Of a stretch of 64,000 nt of DNA, positions 28,533 to 36,735 are shown piece after piece. A program made the position numbers and the translations under genes. Source of the stretch: Flavobacterium filum DSM 17961 (GTDB lineage: Bacteria > Bacteroidota > Bacteroidia > Flavobacteriales > Flavobacteriaceae). Where the stretch lies: NCBI RefSeq assembly GCF_000425465.1, contig NZ_AUDM01000014.1, positions 43,162 through 107,161 of the forward strand. Reading direction: 5' to 3'. The notes beneath the pieces were generated by a model, which worked only from the letters and a program-made list of their open reading frames with translations, was not told the DNA's origin and did no database searches. The first letter of the stretch is position 1. The number at the start of each line of letters is the position of its first letter.

Positions 28533-28557
28533 AAAGCCACACAATTTGTGTGGCTTT
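28533..28557 (+). terminator. Terminator of the GEVED/T9SS gene
   Basis: AAAGCCACAC and GTGTGGCTTT form a perfect stem with a 5-nt loop and a T-run. The -7 box of the next gene follows 11 bp later. Confidence 0.9.
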
Positions 28558-28567
28558 TTTTATGCCG

Positions 28568-28575
28568 TATATTTG
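28568..28575 (+). promoter_or_regulatory. -7 element for the glycosyltransferase
   Basis: TATATTTG ends 13 bp before the ATG at 28589, predicting a leader of under 10 nt. Confidence 0.55.
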
Positions 28576-28588
28576 TTAAAACATTAAG

Positions 28589-29590
28589 ATGCATTTTTCA
28601 ATTATCATTCCGGTCTATAATCGTCCTGATGAAGTAGATGAGCTTTTAGAAAGTTTAGTTCATCAAAATTATAATCAACCCTATGAAATAATTATAGTTG
28701 AAGATGGTTCAAATGTAAAATGCGATTCTATAGTAGAAAAGTTTAAGGCTCAATTAACCATTCGTTACTTTTTTAAACCAAATTCAGGTCCTGGTAATTC
28801 CAGAAACTTTGGAATGCAGCAAGCAAATGGTGATTATTTTATCATTTTTGATTCAGATTGTATTATTCCAAAATATTATCTTTCAATAGTAAATTCAGTT
28901 TTAAATGAAAATTATACAGATTGTTATGGTGGACCGGATAAGGCTTTAGATTCTTTTTCAGACATTCAAAAAGCTATCAACTTTGTGATGACTTCTTTTT
29001 TTACAACTGGAGGAATTAGAGGTGGATCTGAAAAAATTGGAAAGTTTCAACCCAGAAGTTTTAATATGGGAATTTCAAAAAGAGCATTTGAAGCTTCAAA
29101 TGGGTTTGGAAATATTCATCCTGGGGAAGATCCTGATTTATCCATACGTTTGTGGAAATTAGGATTTCAAACTCAATTGATTCCAAATGCTTTTGTTTAT
29201 CATAAAAGAAGAATTGATTGGTCAAAGTTCCTTACTCAAGTTAATAAATTTGGTAAGGCAAGACCAATTTTAAACAGTTGGTATCCGGAGTATGCTAAAC
29301 TAACTTTTTTCTTTCCAACTATTTTTATTTTAGGATGTATTGGTTCAATTGTAGTGTTAATTTTCTTTACATTTTACTTACCAATTTTAGTGTTTTTAGT
29401 GTATTTCATCTCCCTTTTTATAAGTTCATGGTGGAGTAACAAAAGCTTAAAAATTGCGTCTTTATCCTTAATCGCAACGTTTATTCAGTTTTATGGTTAC
29501 GGGATTGGTTTTTTAAAATCATTTATTTTGGTACAAATTTTGAGAAGAAAACCGGAATCAGCCTTACCTGAATTATTTTTTAAAAAATAA
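28589..29590 (+). CDS. Family 2 glycosyltransferase with C-terminal membrane segments
   Basis: The 333-residue protein has a GT-A fold domain (about 1-230) with SIIIPVYNRPDEVDELLESL, EIIIVEDGS, the GPGNSRNFGMQQANGDY helix and the DSD metal-binding motif in FIIFDSDC. HPGEDPDLSIRLWKLGF fits the ED acceptor/catalytic region. Three hydrophobic segments follow (about 243-270, 270-290 and 296-315), anchoring it to the inner membrane. It probably adds a sugar to a lipid-linked or surface glycan. The donor is unknown, and no polysaccharide cluster is nearby. It precedes coaE by 3 bp. Confidence 0.9.
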   Translation: MHFSIIIPVYNRPDEVDELLESLVHQNYNQPYEIIIVEDGSNVKCDSIVEKFKAQLTIRYFFKPNSGPGNSRNFGMQQANGDYFIIFDSDCIIPKYYLSIVNSVLNENYTDCYGGPDKALDSFSDIQKAINFVMTSFFTTGGIRGGSEKIGKFQPRSFNMGISKRAFEASNGFGNIHPGEDPDLSIRLWKLGFQTQLIPNAFVYHKRRIDWSKFLTQVNKFGKARPILNSWYPEYAKLTFFFPTIFILGCIGSIVVLIFFTFYLPILVFLVYFISLFISSWWSNKSLKIASLSLIATFIQFYGYGIGFLKSFILVQILRRKPESALPELFFKK

Positions 29591-29593
29591 AAC

Positions 29594-30181
29594 ATGTCAA
29601 AATTAATTGGTTTAACCGGAGGAATAGGAAGTGGTAAAACAACTGTTGCCAAAATGTTTGCCGCCAAAGGAATACCTGTTTATATCGCTGATGAGGAAGC
29701 TAAAAAACTGATGAATACATCCAAAATTATTCAAGCAATTGAGAATGAATTTGGAAAAGAAGTCATCAATAACGGAAAAATAAATCGTACATTTTTAGCA
29801 GAAAAAGTTTTTAACAACAAAGAAAAACTAAATGATTTAAACCAAATTGTGCATCCGGCAGTTAAAGAAGATTTTAAGAGTTGGCTTAAAAAAAATCGAG
29901 ATTTCCCTTTTGTAATGAAAGAAACGGCTATCTTATTTGAAACCGGCGGAAACAAAGATTGTGACCTTGTTATTACCGTAACAGCACCACTTTCTGAACG
30001 TATTTCTAGAATTATTAGTAGAGATAACACAAATGAACAATCTATAAAGGATAGAATAAAAAATCAGTTGGATGATGATTTTAAAATAAAGCATAGTGAT
30101 TATGTTATTCAAAATAGTACTTTAGAATCTACTGAAAATCAGGTTGATGAAATTGTTAAAGCGTTGAAGAAAATACAATAA
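29594..30181 (+). CDS. coaE: Dephospho-CoA kinase
   Basis: CoaE phosphorylates the 3'-hydroxyl of dephospho-CoA with ATP, the last step of CoA synthesis. The 195-residue P-loop kinase has Walker A GLTGGIGSGKTTVAKMF, VYIADEEAKKLM, the HPAVKEDF motif, and ETAILFETGGNKDCDLVITVTAP. It is full length. It lies 3 bp after the glycosyltransferase, so the two are translated from one message. Confidence 0.96.
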   Translation: MSKLIGLTGGIGSGKTTVAKMFAAKGIPVYIADEEAKKLMNTSKIIQAIENEFGKEVINNGKINRTFLAEKVFNNKEKLNDLNQIVHPAVKEDFKSWLKKNRDFPFVMKETAILFETGGNKDCDLVITVTAPLSERISRIISRDNTNEQSIKDRIKNQLDDDFKIKHSDYVIQNSTLESTENQVDEIVKALKKIQ

Positions 30182-30186
30182 AATGC

Positions 30187-30236
30187 TTGGATGTTAATGT
30201 TAGGTTAATCTATTAACATCCAAAATGTTAAAATGT
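30187..30236 (+). promoter_or_regulatory. Candidate operator: 12-bp inverted repeat plus TGTTAA repeats
   Basis: TTGGATGTTAAT (30187-30198) and its exact complement ATTAACATCCAA (30212-30223) are followed by two ATGTTAAA-like direct repeats up to the -7 box. No T-run follows, so it is a poor terminator. OmpR-family regulators often bind TGTTAA-like direct repeats, which fits autoregulation by the response regulator encoded at 31852. Confidence 0.5.
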
Positions 30237-30244
30237 TAAATTTG
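30237..30244 (+). promoter_or_regulatory. -7 element of the histidine kinase gene, 5 bp from ATG
   Basis: TAAATTTG is a perfect TAnnTTTG box whose last base is six positions before the A of the ATG at 30250. Transcription would begin at or next to the start codon. No -33 TTTG is at the expected spacing, which suggests dependence on an activator. Confidence 0.6.
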
Positions 30245-30249
30245 TATCG

Positions 30250-31830
30250 ATGAATAAATTGTTATTTAGACTACTTATATTTTTAATGAGTATTTCACTT
30301 ATTGGAATTATTTTTGTTCAAGTCTATTGGTTCAATTCATCTTTAGAAAACAATCAGGAGCAATTTAAGTTTCATGTCAAACAAGTGTTGGGAAACGTTG
30401 CTGATCAGCTTCAAAAACAAGAAGTGCTCTCTTTTGTAGAGCGAATAAAAGAATATAAAGATAGTACGGGAAGTGATAAATTAAATTCAGAATTTTTAGA
30501 ATTTGGTTATTATCAACGAAATGCTCAAACCAACGAAACTATTATTTATTCGAATAGTATAAGTTCACAAGATTTTACTATTTCTCCTACGTTCTTTGAT
30601 AAAAAAAGTGACAGTTTAAAAGTCAAAAGCTTTTCTTCCAAAAGAAAAACAGAAGTATATCTAAACGGAATCGATAAAAATAATTTACAAAACGCATTAA
30701 ATCCGGATGTAAAGATTGAAAAATCAGGCGATTTAAAAATTTTGGATAAATTGCTTTATGATATATCCTTTAATGATATTGCCTCCACTTATCCCATTCA
30801 GCGTAGAGTTTCAAAAGAAAAATTGCAACAACTTCTTAAGAGAGAATTAAATGAATATGGTGTAATTACTCCATTTGAATTTGGAATTTACAGTAACGGA
30901 CTCGCAACTAAAGTGAAGTCTGAAAATTTTAAATTCAATAAGGATGATACCTATAGCATTCCCGTTTTTGCAGATAATGATGGAATTAGCCGCTATCAAT
31001 TATTGGTAAGTTTTCCAGAAAAAAAGAAGTTTATTTTTTCTGATTTAATCGGAATAGCTTCTATTTCGTTGATGTTTACACTCATTATTATTATTGCCTA
31101 TGTAAATGCCTTAAATCAGTTTTTTAAACAACGACAGATTTCTGAAATCAAAACAGATTTTATAAACAATATGACGCATGAGTTTAAAACGCCTATTGCT
31201 ACCATCAATTTAGCGTTAGATGCCATTAAAAATCCAAAAGTAATTGAAGACAAAGATAAAGTTTTCCGTTATCTTCAAATGATTAGAGATGAAAATAAAC
31301 GAATGCATGCTCAAGTTGAAAATGTGTTGCGTATTTCTAAATTAGAAAAGAAAGAATTGGAAATCAATAAAGAACCACATGATGCATTAGCGTTAATTGA
31401 AGATGCTATTGATCACGTAAGTCTAATTATTGAAGATAGAGGAGGTACCATTACAACACATTTTGAGGCCATACGAACAACCGTACTTTTAAACGATGTA
31501 CACTTTACAAATGTCATGGTTAATATTTTGGATAATGCTATTAAGTATTCACCCGAAATTCCAAAAATTGACGTTTATACTGAAAATGTAAAAGAATTTT
31601 TAATCATAAAAATAAAAGACCAAGGAGCTGGAATGTCTAAAAATGCTCAAAAAAGAATATTTGAAAAATTTTACCGCGAACACACCGGTGATATTCATAA
31701 TGTAAAAGGGCACGGTTTAGGCCTTGCTTATGTAAAAAGAATTGTAGAAGAACATAACGGCGAAATATCCGTTGAAAGCGAAAAGGGAAAAGGAAGTACC
31801 TTTTTTATTAAATTGCCTATAATAAATTAA
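30250..31830 (+). CDS. Sensor histidine kinase, two-component system
   Basis: The 526-residue inner-membrane kinase has a first helix (about 5-27), a periplasmic sensor region (about 28-260), a second helix (about 262-287) and then HisKA with the phospho-accepting H310 in NNMTHEFKTPIATINLALDA. The ATPase part has NILDNAIKYS (N box), DQGAGMSKNA (G1), FEKFYR (F box) and GHGLGLAYV (G2). It resembles the RprX-type kinases of Bacteroidetes. Its partner regulator starts 21 bp downstream. Promoter elements immediately upstream suggest a leaderless, self-regulated transcript. The signal sensed is unknown. Confidence 0.95.
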   Translation: MNKLLFRLLIFLMSISLIGIIFVQVYWFNSSLENNQEQFKFHVKQVLGNVADQLQKQEVLSFVERIKEYKDSTGSDKLNSEFLEFGYYQRNAQTNETIIYSNSISSQDFTISPTFFDKKSDSLKVKSFSSKRKTEVYLNGIDKNNLQNALNPDVKIEKSGDLKILDKLLYDISFNDIASTYPIQRRVSKEKLQQLLKRELNEYGVITPFEFGIYSNGLATKVKSENFKFNKDDTYSIPVFADNDGISRYQLLVSFPEKKKFIFSDLIGIASISLMFTLIIIIAYVNALNQFFKQRQISEIKTDFINNMTHEFKTPIATINLALDAIKNPKVIEDKDKVFRYLQMIRDENKRMHAQVENVLRISKLEKKELEINKEPHDALALIEDAIDHVSLIIEDRGGTITTHFEAIRTTVLLNDVHFTNVMVNILDNAIKYSPEIPKIDVYTENVKEFLIIKIKDQGAGMSKNAQKRIFEKFYREHTGDIHNVKGHGLGLAYVKRIVEEHNGEISVESEKGKGSTFFIKLPIIN

Positions 31831-31851
31831 ATACCACTAATAGATTAACCT

Positions 31852-32565
31852 ATGGAAACTGAAAACAAAAAAATCCTTTTAGTAGAAGATGATCCAAATT
31901 TTGGAGCGATATTAAAAGACTATTTAATGTTAAACGACTTTGATGTTGTTTTAGCAAAAAATGGAATGGAAGGCTTTGAAAAATTCAAAAAAGACACTTA
32001 TGATTTGTGTATTTTAGATGTAATGATGCCTTACAAAGACGGATATACGCTTGCAAAAGAAATTCGTGAAAAAAATAAGGAAGTTCCGCTTATTTTTTTA
32101 ACTGCCAAAACCATGAAAGAAGATGTATTAAAAGGATACAAAGTGGGGGCAGATGATTATTTAAACAAACCTTTTGATTCTGAAGTGTTGTTGATGAAAA
32201 TCAAAGCCATTATGCAACGCAAACAATCAGAAAGCAAAACTGATAATTTGAAATTCGAATTCCAAATTGGTAAATTCCATTTGAATTCTAAATTACGTTT
32301 CTTGACTTTTGGTAATGATGAACCAATCAAATTATCGCCTAAAGAAAACGAATTATTAAAAATGTTGGCTCTTCATGAAAATGATTTGATGCCACGTGAA
32401 TTGGCCTTAACCAAAATCTGGAGAGATGATAACTATTTCACTTCCAGAAGTATGGACGTATATATTGCCAAATTGAGAAAGTATCTTAAATCTGACGAAG
32501 ATGTTGAAATTTTGAACATTCACGGCGAAGGTTTCCGATTGGTAATCAAAAACAAAGTTGCCTAG
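31852..32565 (+). CDS. OmpR-family response regulator
   Basis: The 237-residue regulator has a receiver domain (about 1-125) with acidic residues VEDD (13-14), the phospho-acceptor D56 in CILDVMMPYKDGY, the switch threonine in LIFLTAK and the lysine in DYLNKPFD. A winged-helix DNA-binding domain follows (about 135-235: KLSPKENELLKMLALHE, SRSMDVYIAKLRKYL, GEGFRLV). It resembles RprY of Bacteroidetes, but the regulon is not known from sequence. It is co-transcribed with the upstream kinase and may bind the TGTTAA repeats before that gene. Confidence 0.95.
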   Translation: METENKKILLVEDDPNFGAILKDYLMLNDFDVVLAKNGMEGFEKFKKDTYDLCILDVMMPYKDGYTLAKEIREKNKEVPLIFLTAKTMKEDVLKGYKVGADDYLNKPFDSEVLLMKIKAIMQRKQSESKTDNLKFEFQIGKFHLNSKLRFLTFGNDEPIKLSPKENELLKMLALHENDLMPRELALTKIWRDDNYFTSRSMDVYIAKLRKYLKSDEDVEILNIHGEGFRLVIKNKVA

Positions 32566-32572
32566 TAACTAG

Positions 32573-32600
32573 AAAAGCTCTCAATTTTTGGGAGCTTTTT
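32573..32600 (+). terminator. Terminator of the two-component operon
   Basis: AAAAGCTCTC pairs with GGGAGCTTTT (one G-U pair) and is followed by a run of T. Confidence 0.88.
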
Positions 32601-32610
32601 TTTGAACCTT

Positions 32611-32749
32611 TTTCCAGCTTTTCACTACAAGATTTTGGTCAAAAAAAAAGAATTCTACAAATCAAAAAGAGCTTCCTTTGGTCGCTTTTTTGCTTTAAGA
32701 ATTCTAGATTTTTTTACCCAAAATGCTTTCCGTTACAATCTGGGGTAGG
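32611..32749 (+). repeat. Dispersed ~139-nt intergenic repeat, copy A
   Basis: This copy lies between convergent genes. It starts TCCAGCTTTTCACTACAAG, has a central hairpin AAAAAGAGC-TTCCTTTGGTC-GCTTTTTT flanked by two AGAATTCTA copies, and ends GCTTTCCGTTACAATCTGGGG. Copies B (42421) and C (57427) share the end motifs, the hairpin loop and almost the same length. No ORF of note is present. Confidence 0.8.
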
Positions 32750-32750
32750 A

Positions 32751-33494
32751 TTACCTGCTATATTCCAATTTCAGTGCAAAACTGTTTTTTTCGTTCTTGG
32801 TCACCGTCATCAATTCCGGATTTTCTTCCAATGAAGTTTGTATTTCTATTTCGTCATTCCAATGCAATTCCCTCAAAAAATTCATGTCAAATGCCTGAAC
32901 TTTATTTTTCAAAATAACATTGGCATTCAAACCATCCAAACACCATTCTAAATATTTCACATTGTTGGCATGATTCACAATATCCAAATCAGATAATAAA
33001 ATGGTTTTATGTTTTAAAAATTGCAAAGCAACATTCAAATCAATTTTCTCAAAAGATTTAACTGTCGGCAATCTCTCCGGATAAAAAGTAAAATGTTCAA
33101 ATGGCAAAGCCAATGCTTCCGGTTTCCGTAATTCGGTATTGATAACCACCCAATAAGTAAGAGCTCCGGCCAATTTTTGGTCACCCAAATACAACTCCAA
33201 AGCCCTAACCGAACGCGAATCTTTCATTTCTACAATCCACGTTTTTACAGTAACCACATCTCGCCATTTGGGTAAATCAATCACTTCTACACGCATTCTA
33301 CTCAATACCCAAGCCTGATGAAAAACTTGCATATCGCTAAAACTCAATCCACCCAACTCGGCATGTAAACCTGCCGTAAGTTGCAAAATATTACACAATT
33401 CGGTATGTTTCAACTGTCCGTTTGGATAGCATTGAATAAAATTGATTTCCCATTCCTTGGAAAATTCGGGGGTAAAATGGGCTGAAATAGGCAT
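32751..33494 (-). CDS. Acyl-[acyl-carrier-protein] thioesterase
   Basis: The 247-residue protein is a FatA/FatB-like double hot-dog thioesterase that releases fatty acids from ACP. The signs are the N-terminal YPNGQLKHTELCNILQLTAGLHAE, the WVLSRMRVEVIDLPKWRD segment and the second-domain motif DLDIVNHANNVKYLEWCLD, which holds the Asn/His catalytic region. The length matches bacterial members. The start codon overlaps the miaA stop codon by one base (TAATG), so translation is coupled. It is the last gene of a four-gene minus-strand run. Confidence 0.9.
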   Translation of the reverse strand: MPISAHFTPEFSKEWEINFIQCYPNGQLKHTELCNILQLTAGLHAELGGLSFSDMQVFHQAWVLSRMRVEVIDLPKWRDVVTVKTWIVEMKDSRSVRALELYLGDQKLAGALTYWVVINTELRKPEALALPFEHFTFYPERLPTVKSFEKIDLNVALQFLKHKTILLSDLDIVNHANNVKYLEWCLDGLNANVILKNKVQAFDMNFLRELHWNDEIEIQTSLEENPELMTVTKNEKNSFALKLEYSR

Positions 33495-34426
33495 TATTTT
33501 TTTATTTTGGATTGTATAAAAATAATAATTTCATTCACATCAGTTTCAAAATCAAACCAATTGACATTTTCAGTTCGTTTAAACCAAGTGAGTTGACGTT
33601 TCGCAAAACGACGTGTATTTTTTTTGATTTCATCAATGGCAAAATCTAAGTTGGTTTTACCCTCAAAATAATCAAATAATTCTCTGTAACCAACGGTTTG
33701 CAGGGCATTTAAGTGTTTATTTGGGTACACGTTTTTGGCTTCTTCCAATAAACCATCTTGTATCATCAAATCCACTCTTCGGTTAATTCGTTCATACATT
33801 ATTTCTCTATTGGCATCCAACCCAATTACAATCGGAATAAAATTTCGTTTATTTTTTTTCTGATTCAAAAAAGAAGAATACGGTTTTCCGGTTCCTAAAC
33901 AAACTTCTACAAATCGCATCATCCGTTGCGGGTTTTGCAAAGTTTGCGGATTTTCAGAACTTATTTTTTCAAAATAAAAAGGATCAAGTTCTTTTAATTT
34001 GTACTGTAAAAATTCCAAACCTTTAGATTCATAATCTGTTTTAATTTCCTCACGAACAGCTGGGTCAATATCCGGAAAATCATCAAAACCTTTCAAAATA
34101 GCATCTACATACAAACCTGATCCGCCCACCATAATTTGAATATTATTTTTTTCAAATAATTCATCCAATTTTAAAAGAGCTTCCCGTTCAAAATCACCAA
34201 CATTATACAATTCAAAAATCGATTTATGTTGAATAAAATGATGGTTAGCTGCCTTTAATTCCTCATCATTGGGAACAGCTGTACCAATTTTCATTTCTTT
34301 AAAAAATTGACGACTATCGCACGAAATTATTTCACAACCAAAATGTTGAGCTAAAGCAATACTCAAAGCAGTTTTGCCAATAGCCGTTGGACCAATAATT
34401 GTAATTAGGTAATTTGATTTTGTCAC
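33494..34426 (-). CDS. miaA: tRNA dimethylallyltransferase
   Basis: MiaA adds a dimethylallyl group to N6 of A37 in tRNAs that read codons starting with U. The 310-residue protein has the P-loop GPTAIGKTALSIALA, the SCDSRQFFKEMKIGTA motif, the MVGGSGLYVDAILKG segment, the QNPQRMMRFVEV tRNA-contact region and QTVGYRELFDYFEG. Catalytic Asp and Arg lie within these motifs. It starts 6 bp after the ion-channel gene stop and overlaps the thioesterase start by one base. Confidence 0.96.
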   Translation of the reverse strand: MTKSNYLITIIGPTAIGKTALSIALAQHFGCEIISCDSRQFFKEMKIGTAVPNDEELKAANHHFIQHKSIFELYNVGDFEREALLKLDELFEKNNIQIMVGGSGLYVDAILKGFDDFPDIDPAVREEIKTDYESKGLEFLQYKLKELDPFYFEKISSENPQTLQNPQRMMRFVEVCLGTGKPYSSFLNQKKNKRNFIPIVIGLDANREIMYERINRRVDLMIQDGLLEEAKNVYPNKHLNALQTVGYRELFDYFEGKTNLDFAIDEIKKNTRRFAKRQLTWFKRTENVNWFDFETDVNEIIIFIQSKIKK

Positions 34427-34432
34427 ACTATT

Positions 34433-35275
34433 TTATGAATTTTCGTCTAACTCTTCACCGCAATTGTAGCAAAATTTAGCATCAACTCCATGGTCATCTT
34501 TGCCACAATTCATACAATGATGTCTTTTGGAATCACGACCTCTTTTGTATTCATTTTTGGCTATTTCGGCCGTAACAATTCCGGTTGGCACGGCAATGAT
34601 TCCGTAACCCATAATCATTACAATCGAAGCAATAAATTGACCTAAAGGTGTAATGGGAGAAATATCACCATAACCAACTGTAGTTAATGTAACGATACAC
34701 CAATAAATACTCGTTGGAATACTGGTAAAACCCGCTTCTTTTCCTTCCACAACATACATCAACGAACCAATCAAAATACAACTGATTAAAACAAAATACA
34801 TAAATGCCACAATTTTTCCTCTGCTGGCAATTAATGATTTTCTTAAATGTTGTGACTGACCCGAAAAGTGAGGATGGTTCAATATTTTGAATAAACGTAA
34901 CAATCGTAAAGCTCTTATAATAACAAAAAGATGTGTATCAATAAGAAATAATGACAAATACATCGGTAAAATGGCGATTAAGTCGATAATGCCATAAAAA
35001 CTCAAAATGTATCGCCAAGGTTTATTGATACAAATAATCCGAAGAATATATTCGATACTAAAAAAGATGGTGATTGTCCATTCCAATAAAATAAGTTGGT
35101 CATGGTATTTTTCATCAAAGCCCGTTACGGTTTCAAGCATGACCAAAACCACACTGAGTAAAATTAAGGCTAAAAGAATTAAATCGAATAAGCGTCCCGC
35201 TACTGTGTTGGTACCATAAATGATGATATGGGCTTTTTGCCGGAATACATCAAATTGCGATTTAGCTTCTTTCAT
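34433..35275 (-). CDS. Voltage-gated-type potassium channel with C-terminal zinc ribbon
   Basis: The 280-residue protein is a six-helix Kv-like channel. The S4 helix shows repeated arginines (IIRALRLLRLFK, 119-130), and the pore has the K+ selectivity filter TLTTVGYGD (GYGD 201-204), followed by S6 (about 213-240). After a basic linker the cytoplasmic tail has paired cysteines C254/C257 and C269/C272 (HHCMNCGKD, AKFCYNCGEE), a zinc ribbon. The ribbon could be an assembly or sensing element; that is inference. A TATATTTG -7 box lies at 35293-35300 on the minus strand. Confidence 0.93.
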   Translation of the reverse strand: MKEAKSQFDVFRQKAHIIIYGTNTVAGRLFDLILLALILLSVVLVMLETVTGFDEKYHDQLILLEWTITIFFSIEYILRIICINKPWRYILSFYGIIDLIAILPMYLSLFLIDTHLFVIIRALRLLRLFKILNHPHFSGQSQHLRKSLIASRGKIVAFMYFVLISCILIGSLMYVVEGKEAGFTSIPTSIYWCIVTLTTVGYGDISPITPLGQFIASIVMIMGYGIIAVPTGIVTAEIAKNEYKRGRDSKRHHCMNCGKDDHGVDAKFCYNCGEELDENS

Positions 35276-35292
35276 TTTACAACGCTTTACTA

Positions 35293-35300
35293 CAAATATA
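35293..35300 (-). promoter_or_regulatory. -7 element for the channel-miaA-thioesterase run
   Basis: TATATTTG on the minus strand is 17 bp before the channel ATG, in the gap after the exonuclease gene. Confidence 0.5.
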
Positions 35301-35306
35301 CTTAAA

Positions 35307-36668
35307 TTAAAACGGAATAATCTTCATGACTTTGTGCTTTCGCAAATAGCCATTGATGATATTTTTGGTATCACGATTATTTTGCATCGGTATAATAATG
35401 TTTTGTAACACTTCTACATTTGTAATCTGATAATTCAAATCAAAAAAACAAAATCCTTTATAAATACCGTTTTCAATCAATATAGCCGAACGTTCTTCCA
35501 AACTTCTGCCTCGGTCGATAATGATTCGGTTTTGACTCTCAAACTCATTATTGTCGATAAATTCCTGAACTCTTTCGTTGTATTCTTCTGGACTCACTTC
35601 ACCAATACACGCTCCGTCACATTCTTTTATTTTATATTTGAAACATGAATTTTGTGTTTCATACAAACCATTAATTTTTTGACATAAATGATATTGGTCT
35701 GTTATTTTGAATAATGCATTTTTTCCTTCTTGAATGGAAGAAAATGAAGTGATTTCTTTCTTACGACCATCTGTTTTTTGGAGGGAAAGACTAATGTACC
35801 CATTTTCATTTTTTACAGGATACAAAGCCCATTGAAATAGCGTTTTTCGTTGAGCCCGATTGTAAATGGGTTTATTGATTTTAATTTCTTCACTTTCTTT
35901 CAAGAGAGCAATAAGTTCGCTACCGGTTTCTTCATACGTAACCGTGTAAACTTCCATTTGTATTTTTTTACTTTTTCGATTGGTACCCGTAAAATGTTGA
36001 TTGACCCGTTTTTTAATGTTTTTGCTTTTACCAATATAAATCAAATCCCCTTTTTCATTATGAATATAATAGATTCCGGTTTTGGAGGGAAGATTTTCTA
36101 CAATATCCAATAATTTAGGCGACATGCCCGATTTAATTTCGGTTTTTACGGAGCTTTTTAAAATTTCTTTTTCAACATCTTTTGCCAAAAGCATTTTGAA
36201 TAATTTCACCGTTGCCATCGCATCACCACTGGCCCTATGGCGGTCGGCCATTGGAATTCCGAGTGCACGAACCAATTTTCCTAAACTATATGAAGCATGA
36301 CCAGGTAATAATTTTTTGGATAATTCTACCGTGCAAAGCGTTGGTTTTTGAAATTTGAATCCCAGTCTTCTGAATTCGGTTTGTAAAATTCGATAATCAA
36401 ACGAAGCATTATGAGCCACCACAATGCAACCTTCAGTTATTTCAATAATACGTTTGGCTACTTCATAAAACTTGGGAGCCGAACGCAACATGGCGTTGTT
36501 AATGCCGGTTAATTTTACCACAAACGGCTGAATCGGAATTTCAGGATTCACCAAACTGATAAATTGGTCCACGACTTCATGACCATCAAATTTATAAATG
36601 GCTATTTCGGTGATTCCTTCTTCGTTGTATTGACCTCCGGTGGTTTCTATGTCTAAGATTGCGTACAA
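35307..36668 (-). CDS. DEDDh exonuclease / GIY-YIG nuclease fusion (Cho/UvrC-like)
   Basis: The 453-residue protein joins a DnaQ-like 3'-5' exonuclease (about 1-165; metal residues D6 and E8 in ILDIETTG, D91 in NASFDYR, H144 and D149 in DRHRASGDA) to a GIY-YIG endonuclease (about 195-275; KTGIYYIHNEKG, LIYIGKSKNIKKRV). The C-terminal third includes a UvrC/Cho-like cysteine-containing element (SCFKYKIKECDGACIGEVS). Such fusions are often annotated as a DNA polymerase III epsilon-like protein, but a nucleotide-excision-repair role is more likely. All catalytic residues appear intact. Confidence 0.92.
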   Translation of the reverse strand: MYAILDIETTGGQYNEEGITEIAIYKFDGHEVVDQFISLVNPEIPIQPFVVKLTGINNAMLRSAPKFYEVAKRIIEITEGCIVVAHNASFDYRILQTEFRRLGFKFQKPTLCTVELSKKLLPGHASYSLGKLVRALGIPMADRHRASGDAMATVKLFKMLLAKDVEKEILKSSVKTEIKSGMSPKLLDIVENLPSKTGIYYIHNEKGDLIYIGKSKNIKKRVNQHFTGTNRKSKKIQMEVYTVTYEETGSELIALLKESEEIKINKPIYNRAQRKTLFQWALYPVKNENGYISLSLQKTDGRKKEITSFSSIQEGKNALFKITDQYHLCQKINGLYETQNSCFKYKIKECDGACIGEVSPEEYNERVQEFIDNNEFESQNRIIIDRGRSLEERSAILIENGIYKGFCFFDLNYQITNVEVLQNIIIPMQNNRDTKNIINGYLRKHKVMKIIPF

Positions 36669-36706
36669 ATCAGTTGTCTGTTATATGTTGTCGGTTTATA
36701 GTCTTA

Positions 36707-36733
36707 TCAAATTGGCACATTTTCAAATTGGCA
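36707..36733. repeat. 16-bp-period duplication (TCAAATTGGCA x2)
   Basis: Two 11-bp copies start 16 bp apart, just downstream of yggS. The core AATTGGCACATT is a close variant of the AATTGACACATT unit at 6700-6731. Confidence 0.75.
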
Positions 36734-36735
36734 AA

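Noticed and set aside
30187..30223. Inverted repeat after coaE as a terminator
   Set aside because: It lacks a T-run and lies directly against the kinase promoter; an operator is the better reading, although termination cannot be excluded.
32723..32917. 64-residue plus-strand ORF at the end of repeat A
   Set aside because: It starts in the repeat and runs antisense to the thioesterase gene.
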